Positions 1 through 5,675 of a stretch of 5,704 nucleotides of DNA are shown here, piece after piece. The notes under the pieces are model-generated. The model saw nothing but the letters and a program-made list of their open reading frames with translations. It was not told where the DNA came from and searched no databases. How positions within the stretch are numbered: the first letter of the stretch is position 1; every line of letters starts with the position of its first letter. This DNA comes from CAYVUV01 sp964455095. GTDB taxonomy: Bacteria; Desulfobacterota; Binatia; HRBIN30; CADEER01. The translations under genes were made by a program, and so were the position numbers. The stretch lies in NCBI GenBank assembly GCA_964455095.1, contig CAYVUV010000212.1:1-5704 (forward strand), written 5' to 3'.

Positions 1-83
1 CCCGCGCGCACCAACTCAACCAGCCGACGTTTGAAGTCTTCAGGATAGGTCCGCCGAGGGTACGTCTTCTTGGAATTTGCCAT
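1..83 (-). CDS. IS3-family transposase OrfA, N-terminal fragment (runs off the window)
   Basis: Starting at the ATG on the minus strand at 83, 27 complete codons are visible before the window ends. They read MANSKKTYPRRTY, then PEDFKRRLVELVRA. The Y-x-E/D-F-K-R-x-L-V-E-L-V-R pattern is the first helix of the helix-turn-helix DNA-binding domain of IS3/IS911 OrfA proteins, which normally have about 90-100 residues and bind the IS ends. A good Shine-Dalgarno AGGAG (plus-strand 90-94) sits six bases before the ATG and supports this start. In the family, OrfA is fused to the DDE integrase OrfB by programmed frameshifting; that part is not visible here. Product class is confident; subgroup is not. 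Confidence 0.85.
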   Translation of the reverse strand, partial: MANSKKTYPRRTYPEDFKRRLVELVRA

Positions 84-115
84 CGTGAACTCCTCTTCCC
101 TCGAAAGGGATCAAG

Positions 116-140
116 TGTCCACGAAACCGGGGCAACTCCA
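116..140 (-). repeat. IS terminal inverted repeat (one copy)
   Basis: About 25 bases on the minus strand, starting TGGAGTTGCCCCGG and ending CGTGGACA. The TG start and the CCCCGGTTTCGTGGACA core are what I know from tips of IS3-family elements. The matching copy is outside the window, so the inner boundary is approximate. Confidence 0.65.
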
Positions 141-311
141 CTCCCAGGGTGCAACCGGGTTCGGACGCATCGGCTTTCGATTCTTGGTCTCCGCGGTTGG
201 CTCGTGGACCAGCTGCTCCTCGACGGCGTCGAGCACGAGCGATCGTTACCGCGCCGTCAGTCCTCGCAGGTGGCTCTCGGCTTCTGGCGAATATTCGATT
301 CGATAGGGCAA
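141..311 (-). pseudogene. RelE/ParE-family toxin, truncated by the IS and carrying an in-frame stop
   Basis: On the minus strand from a TTG at 311, 57 codons read PYRIEYSPEAESHLRGLTAR, a stop (TAA, 246-248, codon 22), then RSLVLDAVEEQLVHEPT, AETKNRKPMRPNPVAPWE. This matches the RelE/ParE toxin fold as I know it: N-terminal YRIEYSPEAE strand, helix ending LTARQR, helix LDAVEEQL, and the ETKNRKPMRPN-x-x-APWE stretch that normally continues into LRIGDLRVYY. That continuation is missing because the IS tip starts exactly after the GAG codon (141-143). Family members have about 85-100 residues, so roughly the last third is displaced. Relatives usually have Gln at codon 22, so CAA to TAA would explain the stop. 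GAGGG (316-320) lies four bases before the TTG, which supports this start. Intact relatives are mRNA-cleaving or gyrase-poisoning toxins held by a cognate antitoxin; this copy should be inactive. No antitoxin gene is recognisable upstream (312-391). Confidence 0.8.
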
Positions 312-391
312 GAAACCCTCACTTGAGCCTCATACACAGTGGCGCCCACATATTCGAGGGCTCAACGAGTGCTGAAACGAAGAGTCATCGC

Positions 392-550
392 TCACCACGA
401 AGAGCACGAAGGGGATCAAGAGCGATCCGGAAAGACCGGCCGCGAGAAGGCGCAAACAAAGGATGGAGAAGTCCGCGTTCTTCTTTTGTGCCTCTTGTGC
501 CTTTTCGCGGCCAAGATTTCTGCTGGCTTCCTTCGTGCTCTTCGTGGTGA
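392..550. repeat. Nested palindromic interspersed repeat (CACGAAGAGCACGAAGG type)
   Basis: The two ends are a perfect 21-bp inverted repeat, 392-412 and 530-550, with the core CACCACGAAGAGCACGAAGG. Inside it, 438-451 pairs with 499-512 (13 of 14, the odd one a G-T wobble), and at the centre AGAAG (467-471) pairs with CTTCT (480-484) around an 8-base loop. The whole unit could therefore fold as one long imperfect hairpin. Read on the minus strand it gives HHEEHEG peptides, a signature I remember from a widespread intergenic repeat in environmental bacteria; that is recollection, not a search. It lies between the broken toxin and the antitoxin gene. No target duplication is evident. Confidence 0.75.
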
Positions 551-605
551 ATCTCTTCGGTCAGATCTTGCCCACTGACGCCTTGAGCGATTACGGTCTT
601 GCCAT

Positions 606-863
606 ATGAGCCACACAATCACCGTGCGTCTGAGCGAGGATCTCGCGGCGTGGTTGGATCGTGTGGCGGCGGAGAGCGGCGTCGCTCGGGGCAAGATCGT
701 GCGCGATCAACTCGAAGAGGCGAGGGCGCGTCGTGCCGGCCAGTCGTTCCTGCGCCTGGCGGGTACGGTGCGCGGCGCCAAAGACCCGTCGTCGCGCAAG
801 GGATTTTCGCGCCGGCGGAACAAGCGCGAAGCCATTCCGGTCATTTCCCCGCCCGAGAACTGA
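606..863 (+). CDS. Ribbon-helix-helix (CopG-type) antitoxin-like DNA-binding protein, orphan
   Basis: This 85-residue protein has a classic ribbon-helix-helix fold: the DNA-contacting strand SHTITVRLS (residues 2-10), helix A EDLAAWLDRVAAESG (11-25) and helix B ARGKIVRDQLEEARA (27-41). Residues 47-65 (FLRLAGTVRGAKDPSSRKG) match the C-terminal toxin-binding stretch of VapB/CopG-type antitoxins that I know, which usually end soon after KGFSR at about 75 residues. Here the frame runs on for a basic and then proline-rich tail (RRNKREAIPVISPPEN). A PIN-domain toxin normally follows directly, but none is recognisable in 864-965, so the gene looks orphaned. The start is the only ATG that keeps the strand; no clear Shine-Dalgarno precedes it. 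Related proteins bind their own promoter as dimers and neutralise the toxin. The fold is confident; the present function is uncertain. Confidence 0.75.
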   Translation: MSHTITVRLSEDLAAWLDRVAAESGVARGKIVRDQLEEARARRAGQSFLRLAGTVRGAKDPSSRKGFSRRRNKREAIPVISPPEN

Positions 864-929
864 TCGGCGGTTGCAGAGGCGGAAGGCGCTCGTCCCAAAC
901 CGAGCCAGTTCAGGTAGCGCCTCGCCGCA

Positions 930-959
930 TTGACCCCCTTTCACCTGCTCTGGTATCCG
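930..959 (+). promoter_or_regulatory. Possible sigma70-type promoter before the cyclotransferase gene
   Basis: TTGACC (930-935), an 18-base spacer and TATCCG (954-959) form a weak match to -35 and -10 boxes. Only TAT of the -10 agrees and the conserved last T is missing. It would place the transcript start near 966, giving a leaderless message or a 33-base leader depending on the start codon used. The call is tentative, and the 864-965 stretch holds nothing else I recognise. Confidence 0.2.
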
Positions 960-965
960 CCCCGC

Positions 966-1823
966 ATGCCCCGACGCACGCGCTGTGTTGCGCGCCCCAT
1001 GGCGCTGCCTCGTTTCCTCGTCGCCGCGGCGGTCCTGCTGGCCGCCGCTGGAGTCGCCTGCGGCGAGGCGCCGCACGGGGATGGCGCCGCCGCCACTCCA
1101 GTCACGACGCCGGCCGGGCAGCCGGCGCAACTTGCGGTACAGGTGATGGCCGTCTACCCGCACGACGCGGGCGCGTTCACGCAGGGCCTGCTGCTGCACG
1201 ACGGGGCGCTGTACGAAAGCACCGGGTTGTACGGCCAGTCGAGCCTGCGCCGCGTCGCGCTGACGACCGGCGAGGTGGGGCAGCGGGTGGACCTCGCCCC
1301 GGTGCTCTTCGGCGAGGGGCTGGCGTTGGCCGGCGGGCGGCTGTTCCAAATCACCTGGCGCGAGAGGCTCGCCCTGGTCTATGACTTGGCCTTCCAGAAA
1401 GTCGGCAGCTTCACCTACGAAGGGGAGGGCTGGGGTCTGTGCTTCGACGGCGACCGGCTGATCATGAGCGACGGCAGCGCGCGGCTGGCGATGCGCGACC
1501 CGTTGACGTTTGCGGTCACGAGCCACCTCGACGTGCAGCGCGCCGGCCGACCGGCCGGGCGCCTCAACGAGCTCGAATGCGTCGGCGACGACGTCTACGC
1601 CAACCTCTGGCCCACCGACCGCATTGCGGTGATCGACAAGCACAGCGGCGCGGTGCGGGCCGAGATCGACACCAGCGATCTGCTGACCGCGGCGGAGCGC
1701 CAGGCCATCGCCCACGAGGCAGTGCTCAACGGCATCGCCTACGACGAACAGACGCGCACGTTCCTGATCACCGGCAAGTTGTGGCCCAAGCTGTTCCGCG
1801 TGCGCTTCGTGCCGCGGCCGTGA
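966..1823 (+). CDS. Glutaminyl-peptide cyclotransferase (plant/bacterial type), exported
   Basis: This enzyme converts an N-terminal glutamine of a peptide to pyroglutamate, releasing ammonia. It belongs to the five-bladed beta-propeller family typified by papaya glutamine cyclotransferase. With the ATG at 966 (285 residues) the active-site set is all present: F71 and Q73 in AFTQGL, F115 and E117 in LFGEGL, W131 in QITWRE, W156 in GEGWGL, N201 in RLNELE, W215 in NLWPTD and K271 in TGKLWP. Their spacing follows the papaya residues as I remember them (22, 24, 67, 69, 83, 110, 155, 169, 225). Residues 13-32 form a hydrophobic signal segment ending GVAC, so it is either a lipoprotein with a non-canonical lipobox or a secreted protein. 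A start at 999 gives a shorter, classical signal peptide and is equally possible; a TTG at 930 is less likely. No start has a good Shine-Dalgarno. The stop is 10 bases before plsB, suggesting co-transcription. Confidence 0.9.
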   Translation: MPRRTRCVARPMALPRFLVAAAVLLAAAGVACGEAPHGDGAAATPVTTPAGQPAQLAVQVMAVYPHDAGAFTQGLLLHDGALYESTGLYGQSSLRRVALTTGEVGQRVDLAPVLFGEGLALAGGRLFQITWRERLALVYDLAFQKVGSFTYEGEGWGLCFDGDRLIMSDGSARLAMRDPLTFAVTSHLDVQRAGRPAGRLNELECVGDDVYANLWPTDRIAVIDKHSGAVRAEIDTSDLLTAAERQAIAHEAVLNGIAYDEQTRTFLITGKLWPKLFRVRFVPRP

Positions 1824-1833
1824 GCGCGGCGGG

Positions 1834-4236
1834 ATGACCGCCGCCGCGACTGCGCCGCCCGCGGCGGCGTCCGCTCACACGCCCGCCTGGCCCGATGTGC
1901 AAGGGCGGCCGGTGGTCTTTCTGGTCGACGCGTCGAGCGCGCTCGAGCGGCGGCTGCTCGGCGACTGGATGCTCGCCCACCAGCCCGTCGGCACCGCGCC
2001 GGGGAGCTGGGAGGCCATCCCGATCCAGCCCTCGCGGCGGCGCCGTCGCGGCAAGCTCGATCCGCGCCTCGAGGCGCGGCTGGCGATCGGCGACGATCCG
2101 CTGCTGGCGCCGCTGCGCGTCGCCTGGCTGCCGGCCAAGCGCAACGGCGCGCGCCCGGTGCGGCTGCGCGATCTGCTCACCTCGGGCGATCCGCGCGATC
2201 CGGGGCGGCTGCGCCAGGAGCTCATCGTGCGCCGCCAGCCCGACCGCTGCCGCATCGTCGCGGGCGAACCGGCGGCGCTCTCGACGCTGCGCGAGCGCTG
2301 GCGGCGCACCAGTGGCGCCGATCCGGCGCAGACCACCGGGCTGGCCGAGTTCGTCGCGCTGCAAGCGGCGCTGGCGCTCGAGCGCGCCGAGCGCCGGCTG
2401 CGCGGGGCGCGCTACAAGGTGCCGCGCTTCGTGCACGAGGACATCCTCGCCCGCGCCTCGTTCCGCGGCGGCATCGCGCGGTTGGCGCGCGCGCTGGCCA
2501 AACCCGAGGCGCGCGTCGCCAAGCAGGCGGCGGCCTGCCTGCGCGAGATCGCCGCCACGCACAGCCCCTACGTCATCGACCTGCTGGCGCACGGCATCCG
2601 CCTGATCTACTCGCGCGGCTACGACGCGGCGCTGCACTACGACCGCGCCCAGCTCGAGCAGATCTACGCCCTCGGCAACCGCCACCCGCTGGTCTTCCTG
2701 CCCTCGCACAAGTCGAATCTCGACCACCTGGTCTTGCAGTACGCCATCCACGAGAACGGCCACCCGTCCAACCACACCGCCGGCGGGCTCAACATGAACT
2801 TCTTCCCGGTCGGTCCGCTGGTGCGCCGCAGCGGCGTGTTCTTCATCCGCCGCAGCTTCAAGGACAACCCGGTCTACAAGTTCGTCCTGCGCCAGTACGT
2901 CGACTACCTCATCGAGAAGCGCTTCTCGCTCGAGTGGTACATCGAAGGCGGGCGCTCGCGCTCCGGCAAGTTGCTGCCGCCGCGCTTTGGCTTGCTCGCC
3001 TACGTGGTCGACGCCTACCGGCGCGGCAAGAGCGAGGACATCTACCTGGTCCCGGTGTCGATCGCCTACGACCAGATCGAAGACGTCGGCGACTATGTCG
3101 CCGAGCAACGCGGTGCCGCCAAGCAGCGCGAGAGCCTCGGCTGGTTCATTACCGTCGTGCGCAAGCTGCGCCGCCGCTACGGCGAGATCTCGATCCGCTT
3201 CGGCGAGCCGCTGTCGCTCGCCCGCGCCCTCGGCCCACCCGAGCCGGGCGCCGAGCCCAACGACGACGAGCACAACCTCGACTTGCAGAAGCTCGCCTTC
3301 GAGGTGGCCGTGCGCATCAACCGCGTCACGCCGATCACCGACACGTCGCTGGTGGCCCTGACGCTGCTCGGCGTCGGCGACCGCGCCCTCACCGTCGACG
3401 AGACCGTCGCCGCGCTGCGCAACGTCGTCGCCTACGTGCGCCGCCGCCAGCTGCCGACCACCGGTGAGCTCGACCTCGATCACCCCGAGAGCGTGCGCCG
3501 CGCGCTCGACGGGCTGGTCGAGAACGAGGTGGTGTCGTGCTTCGCCGAGGGCGTCGAACCGGTGTACGCCATCGGGCCCGACCAACACCTCGCCGCGGCA
3601 TACTACCGCAACACGATCATTCACTTCTTCGTCAACGGCGCGATCGCCGAGCTGGCCCTGCTCGCCGCCGCGGAGGAATCGGCGCGGTCGGACGCCGCCG
3701 CGGCGTTCTGGGACGCCGCCATGCGGCTGCGCGACCTGCTCAAGTTCGAGTTCTTCTTCGTCGAGAAGGATGTCTTCCGCGCCGAGGTGCAACGCGAAGT
3801 CGCGCTGCACGACGCCGACTGGGAGGCGCGCCTCGGCGGCGGGCCGGCCGAAATCCAGGCGCTGCTGCGCCGCTTCAAGCCGTTCAGCGCGCACCGCGTG
3901 CTGCGGCCCTTCGTCGATGGCTACCGGGTGGTCGCCGACGCGTTGGTGCAGCAGCCGGTCGGCGCGCCGCTCGACGAAGGGGCTTTGATCGGGCGCTGCC
4001 TGGCGCTCGGCAAGCAGTACCGGCTGCAGCGCCGCATCCGCAGCGCCGAGTCGGTCTCGAAGGTCTTGTTCGAGACCGCGCTGCGCCTGGCGCGCAACCG
4101 CCGGCTGCTCGAGCCGGGCGCGCCCGATCTCGCCGAGCGCCGCCGCGCCTTTGCCGAGGAGATGCGCGACGTGGCCCGCCGCGTCGATGCGGTCGGCACC
4201 CTGGCCGCCAGCCGCATCGCGGGATTGATCGACTGA
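1834..4236 (+). CDS. plsB: Glycerol-3-phosphate 1-O-acyltransferase PlsB
   Basis: PlsB transfers an acyl group from acyl-CoA or acyl-ACP to the sn-1 position of glycerol-3-phosphate, giving lysophosphatidate, the first step of phospholipid synthesis at the inner face of the cytoplasmic membrane. The 800-residue length agrees with the roughly 800 of E. coli PlsB. The four acyltransferase blocks are intact: block I HKSNLD (H292 and D297, the catalytic HX4D), block II GVFFIRR (334-340), block III YIEGGRSRSGK (369-379, glycerol-phosphate binding) and block IV IYLVPVSIAYD (403-413). Residues 25-240 form the N-terminal domain; its wording (VAWLPAKRNGARPVRLRDLL, later RYKVPRFVHEDI) reminds me of mycobacterial PlsB2 as much as of enterobacterial PlsB. 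Residues 430-800 are the helical C-terminal domain. No transmembrane helix is evident, consistent with peripheral or amphipathic attachment. The ATG follows the cyclotransferase stop by 10 bases with only a weak GCGGG before it, so translational coupling is plausible. Confidence 0.95.
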   Translation: MTAAATAPPAAASAHTPAWPDVQGRPVVFLVDASSALERRLLGDWMLAHQPVGTAPGSWEAIPIQPSRRRRRGKLDPRLEARLAIGDDPLLAPLRVAWLPAKRNGARPVRLRDLLTSGDPRDPGRLRQELIVRRQPDRCRIVAGEPAALSTLRERWRRTSGADPAQTTGLAEFVALQAALALERAERRLRGARYKVPRFVHEDILARASFRGGIARLARALAKPEARVAKQAAACLREIAATHSPYVIDLLAHGIRLIYSRGYDAALHYDRAQLEQIYALGNRHPLVFLPSHKSNLDHLVLQYAIHENGHPSNHTAGGLNMNFFPVGPLVRRSGVFFIRRSFKDNPVYKFVLRQYVDYLIEKRFSLEWYIEGGRSRSGKLLPPRFGLLAYVVDAYRRGKSEDIYLVPVSIAYDQIEDVGDYVAEQRGAAKQRESLGWFITVVRKLRRRYGEISIRFGEPLSLARALGPPEPGAEPNDDEHNLDLQKLAFEVAVRINRVTPITDTSLVALTLLGVGDRALTVDETVAALRNVVAYVRRRQLPTTGELDLDHPESVRRALDGLVENEVVSCFAEGVEPVYAIGPDQHLAAAYYRNTIIHFFVNGAIAELALLAAAEESARSDAAAAFWDAAMRLRDLLKFEFFFVEKDVFRAEVQREVALHDADWEARLGGGPAEIQALLRRFKPFSAHRVLRPFVDGYRVVADALVQQPVGAPLDEGALIGRCLALGKQYRLQRRIRSAESVSKVLFETALRLARNRRLLEPGAPDLAERRRAFAEEMRDVARRVDAVGTLAASRIAGLID

Positions 4237-4248
4237 AGCGGTCGATCA
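4226..4248 (+). other. Hairpin across the plsB stop codon
   Basis: TGATCGAC (4226-4233) and GTCGATCA (4241-4248) form a perfect 8-bp stem around the 7-base loop TGAAGCG, which contains the stop codon (4234-4236). No T-run follows. It may only stabilise the transcript end or be incidental. Confidence 0.4.
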
Positions 4249-4260
4249 GCGGGGGAGGCA

Positions 4261-4302
4261 CCCGCCCGGCGGCTTGAGGGCGCAAGGGATCCGCCGGGCG
4301 GG
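4261..4302 (+). terminator. Strong GC-only hairpin after plsB, possible transcript end
   Basis: CCCGCCCGGCGG (4261-4272) pairs perfectly with CCGCCGGGCGGG (4291-4302), and within the 18-base loop CTTG (4273-4276) can pair with CAAG (4283-4286). It begins 24 bases after the plsB stop, where a terminator is expected. No run of T follows on the plus strand, so it is not a canonical intrinsic terminator. It may block exonucleases or act with Rho, or be a palindromic repeat unit. Confidence 0.45.
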
Positions 4303-4735
4303 CGTGGGAGAGCTTGGCAACGAGAGCGCGAACCGCATGGTCCGCCAGCTCCTCGTCATTTGCTCGGACGCGGCTCGCGACGCCCGCTCTGGGGCGCTGC
4401 GGCGCTATCTTTTCCAGGCCGCCGAATCGCGACCACCATCGTAAAACGCTTGAGTGCCTTTGACCATTTCCCCGTAGCGACGACTTGCATCGGTCTCTCC
4501 TCCCTCTCTGGCCACCTAGCCAAGGCAATCGATGTGCCAGCCCTCCGAGCGTCTTCCGGCGGCTGGCGAGGTGGCGCCGCCGTTCATTCGTGTGCAGGAC
4601 CGCACAGCGTCTGCACTTCGCCGTACGGACGGGGTGGTACGAGATTGGCCGCTCCGGATCCCCCTTTGGCAAAGGGGGAAGTCCGAGGCGGAAGGAATTC
4701 GACACCCGCCATGCGGCCGGGCTAGGGGTTTGGGC
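4303..4735. other. Intergenic stretch without a recognisable gene
   Basis: I read all six frames here and found no protein family. Open frames of about 120 codons exist on both strands (for example plus 4360-4725), but they show no known motif and are arginine- and serine-rich in the way of chance GC-rich frames. A minus-strand frame at about 4240-4370 reading DEELADHAVRALVAKL looks mildly protein-like, but it has no recognisable relatives and runs straight through the plsB terminator hairpin. The only clear structure is the palindrome at 4659-4679. The promoter of the DUF3047 gene should lie here, but no convincing boxes stand out. Confidence 0.6.
4659..4679. repeat. Short palindrome of the CCCCCTTT/AAAGGGGG interspersed type
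   Basis: TCCCCCTTT (4659-4667) and AAAGGGGGA (4671-4679) form a perfect 9-bp stem with the 3-base loop GGC. In translation it gives PPLAKGEVRGG and SPFGKGG, peptides that I remember as a false-ORF signature of an intergenic repeat common in environmental proteobacterial genomes. The surrounding bases to about 4700 probably belong to the same unit, but its limits cannot be set from one copy. It is 57 bases before the DUF3047 start. Confidence 0.55.
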
Positions 4736-5434
4736 ATGAACAGTCGGCTTCTGGGCGTGTTGGCGATGGCGCTGGGCTGCGCCGGCGCGGTGTGGGGGCA
4801 AGAGGTCCGGCTGCCCGCCCCGGGGGCGCCGGGGTGGCGCCCCCTCGAGCTGCCGAAGGTGAAGCGGATGACCCGTTTCACGCCGCTGGAGGTCGACGGG
4901 CGCGCAGCGGTGAAGGCGGAGAGCGATTGCAGCGCCTCGGCGCTGATCTACCCGACTCCCGATATCGACCTCGCGCGCACGCCGCGGCTGCAGTGGCAAT
5001 GGAAGGTGGAGCAGGGGCTGGCGGCGCACGACGAGCGGGTCAAGGCGGGCGACGACTTCGCGGCGCGGGTGTACGTGCTGTTTCGTTTCGATCCCGCCCA
5101 TGCCTCGCTGTGGGAACGCGCCCGCCACCGAATCGGCACCCAGCTGTACGGCGACGACCTGCCGGGCGACGCGCTCAACTACGTCTGGTCGAGCGTCGAG
5201 CCGGCCGGCAGCCAGTGGGACAATCCCTTCGTGGCCTCGTCGAAGATGATCGCGCGCGGCCACGGCCAGCGGCTGGATTGGGGTACCGAGACCGTCGACG
5301 TCGCCGCCGACTACCTGGCCATCTTCGGCCATCAACCGCCGCCGGTGCTCGGCGTCGCCCTGATGACCGACGCCGACAACACCTGCCAGCGCGCGGTGGC
5401 GTACTTCGCCGACGTGCGCTTTCTGGCCCCCTGA
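4736..5434 (+). CDS. DUF3047 family protein, exported
   Basis: The 232-residue protein opens with a signal peptide, MNSRLLGVLAMALGCAGAVWG, with probable cleavage after G21 (VWG-QE). The mature part matches DUF3047 as I know it: DCSASALIYP (64-73), RTPRLQWQWKVE (81-92), KAGDDFAARVYVLFRF (103-118), ALNYVWSSVEPAGS (146-159), WDNPF (161-165), DYLAIFGHQPPPVLGVALMTDADNT (192-216) and C-terminal FADVRF (224-229). Alternating tryptophan-rich strands point to a beta-sandwich, perhaps carbohydrate-binding-like; that is inference. The biochemical role is unknown. The start is the ATG at 4736, with AGGGG about eight bases upstream; earlier in-frame starts would add a non-signal arginine-rich leader running through the 4659-4679 repeat. 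It stands alone, 499 bases after plsB and with its own leader region, so it is probably transcribed separately. The protein is likely periplasmic in a Gram-negative cell. Confidence 0.85.
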   Translation: MNSRLLGVLAMALGCAGAVWGQEVRLPAPGAPGWRPLELPKVKRMTRFTPLEVDGRAAVKAESDCSASALIYPTPDIDLARTPRLQWQWKVEQGLAAHDERVKAGDDFAARVYVLFRFDPAHASLWERARHRIGTQLYGDDLPGDALNYVWSSVEPAGSQWDNPFVASSKMIARGHGQRLDWGTETVDVAADYLAIFGHQPPPVLGVALMTDADNTCQRAVAYFADVRFLAP

Positions 5435-5436
5435 CG

Positions 5437-5651
5437 GGCTTTGCACAGAAACCCCTTCCATCACCGAGCGCTACTCTCCCGGCGGGGTCGGAATCGGTAT
5501 CGGCATCGGAATCGATTCCTGTCCCAGGGATTCCGCGGTTCCTAGCGGATCGCATCGACACAAGCCGCAATTCATTTCCTCGATCCCGATACCGATTCCG
5601 ACCCCGACTCCGACAAGAGCGCCGTTCAACGGTGACTTTGTGTGCAAAGCC
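5437..5651. repeat. 215-base two-tier inverted repeat with TCGGAA/TCGGTA hexamers
   Basis: The outer arms GGCTTTGCACA (5437-5447) and TGTGCAAAGCC (5641-5651) are perfect, and AAA/TTT pairing continues inwards after one mismatch (5449-5451 with 5637-5639). The inner arms 5484-5503 and 5586-5605 are a perfect 20-bp inverted repeat made of TCGGAA/TCGGTA-type steps. Past one mismatch, 5505-5508 pairs with 5581-5584. A further 12-bp palindrome GGAATCGATTCC (5508-5519) lies in the loop. The unit starts 3 bases after the DUF3047 stop, so it could end that transcript. Peptides of the GIGIGID / DSDTDSD kind from such sequence are, as I recall, typical of a repeat family in delta-type genomes. Confidence 0.7.
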
Positions 5652-5663
5652 GCAGCCTGCCGC

Positions 5664-5675
5664 CCAAAGCTTTGG
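5664..5675. other. 12-bp perfect palindrome
   Basis: CCAAAGCTTTGG reads the same on both strands. It lies 13 bases outside the large inverted repeat and shares AAAGC/GCTTT with that repeat's outer arms. It could be an operator-like site for a gene beyond the window or a repeat remnant; nothing here decides. The remaining 5652-5704 shows no gene. Confidence 0.25.

Larger units (their letters stand above)
1..140 (-). mobile_element. Terminal part of an IS3-family insertion sequence
   Basis: The element enters from outside the window and ends at about 140. Read on the minus strand it begins TGGAGTTGCCCCGG, continues into a terminal inverted-repeat-like stretch (116-140) ending TGGACA, and 57 bases inside the end has the start of an IS3-type orfA. 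The end coordinate is set by two things: the look of the IS tip, and the exact point at which the toxin reading frame next to it (141-311) stops resembling its family. The other end, the orfB integrase and the target-site duplication lie outside the window, so group and completeness cannot be judged. Confidence 0.85.

Noticed and set aside
312..391. Possible antitoxin remnant upstream of the toxin, for example a minus-strand frame ending about 10 bases before the TTG
   Set aside because: The frame end is consistent with a preceding gene, but the visible residues (SALVEPSNMWAPLCMRLK) match no antitoxin family I know and the frame breaks near 385.
149..618. Overlapping open frames on both strands in the left region
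   Set aside because: They cover the antisense of the broken toxin and the palindromic repeat. Their peptides (EEHEG, FVPLVPF) are the repeat read in different frames.
930..965. TTG at 930 as the start of the cyclotransferase
   Set aside because: It would put about 23 extra residues, including HLLWYPP, before a normal signal peptide, without a Shine-Dalgarno; the TTGACC may instead be a weak -35 box.
591..1715. A 374-codon open frame on the minus strand
   Set aside because: It lies antisense to both the antitoxin and the cyclotransferase, crosses their intergenic region, and shows no recognisable domain.
1768..3894. A 708-codon open frame on the minus strand, antisense to plsB
   Set aside because: It is the mirror of a GC-rich codon pattern: the product is Ala/Arg/Val/Asp-rich with no family motif, while the plus strand holds an unmistakable PlsB with all catalytic blocks.
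3884..5464. A 526-codon open frame on the minus strand
   Set aside because: It runs through the end of plsB, the hairpins, a palindromic repeat and the whole DUF3047 gene. A real gene would not span all these, and the product is low-complexity Arg/Ala.
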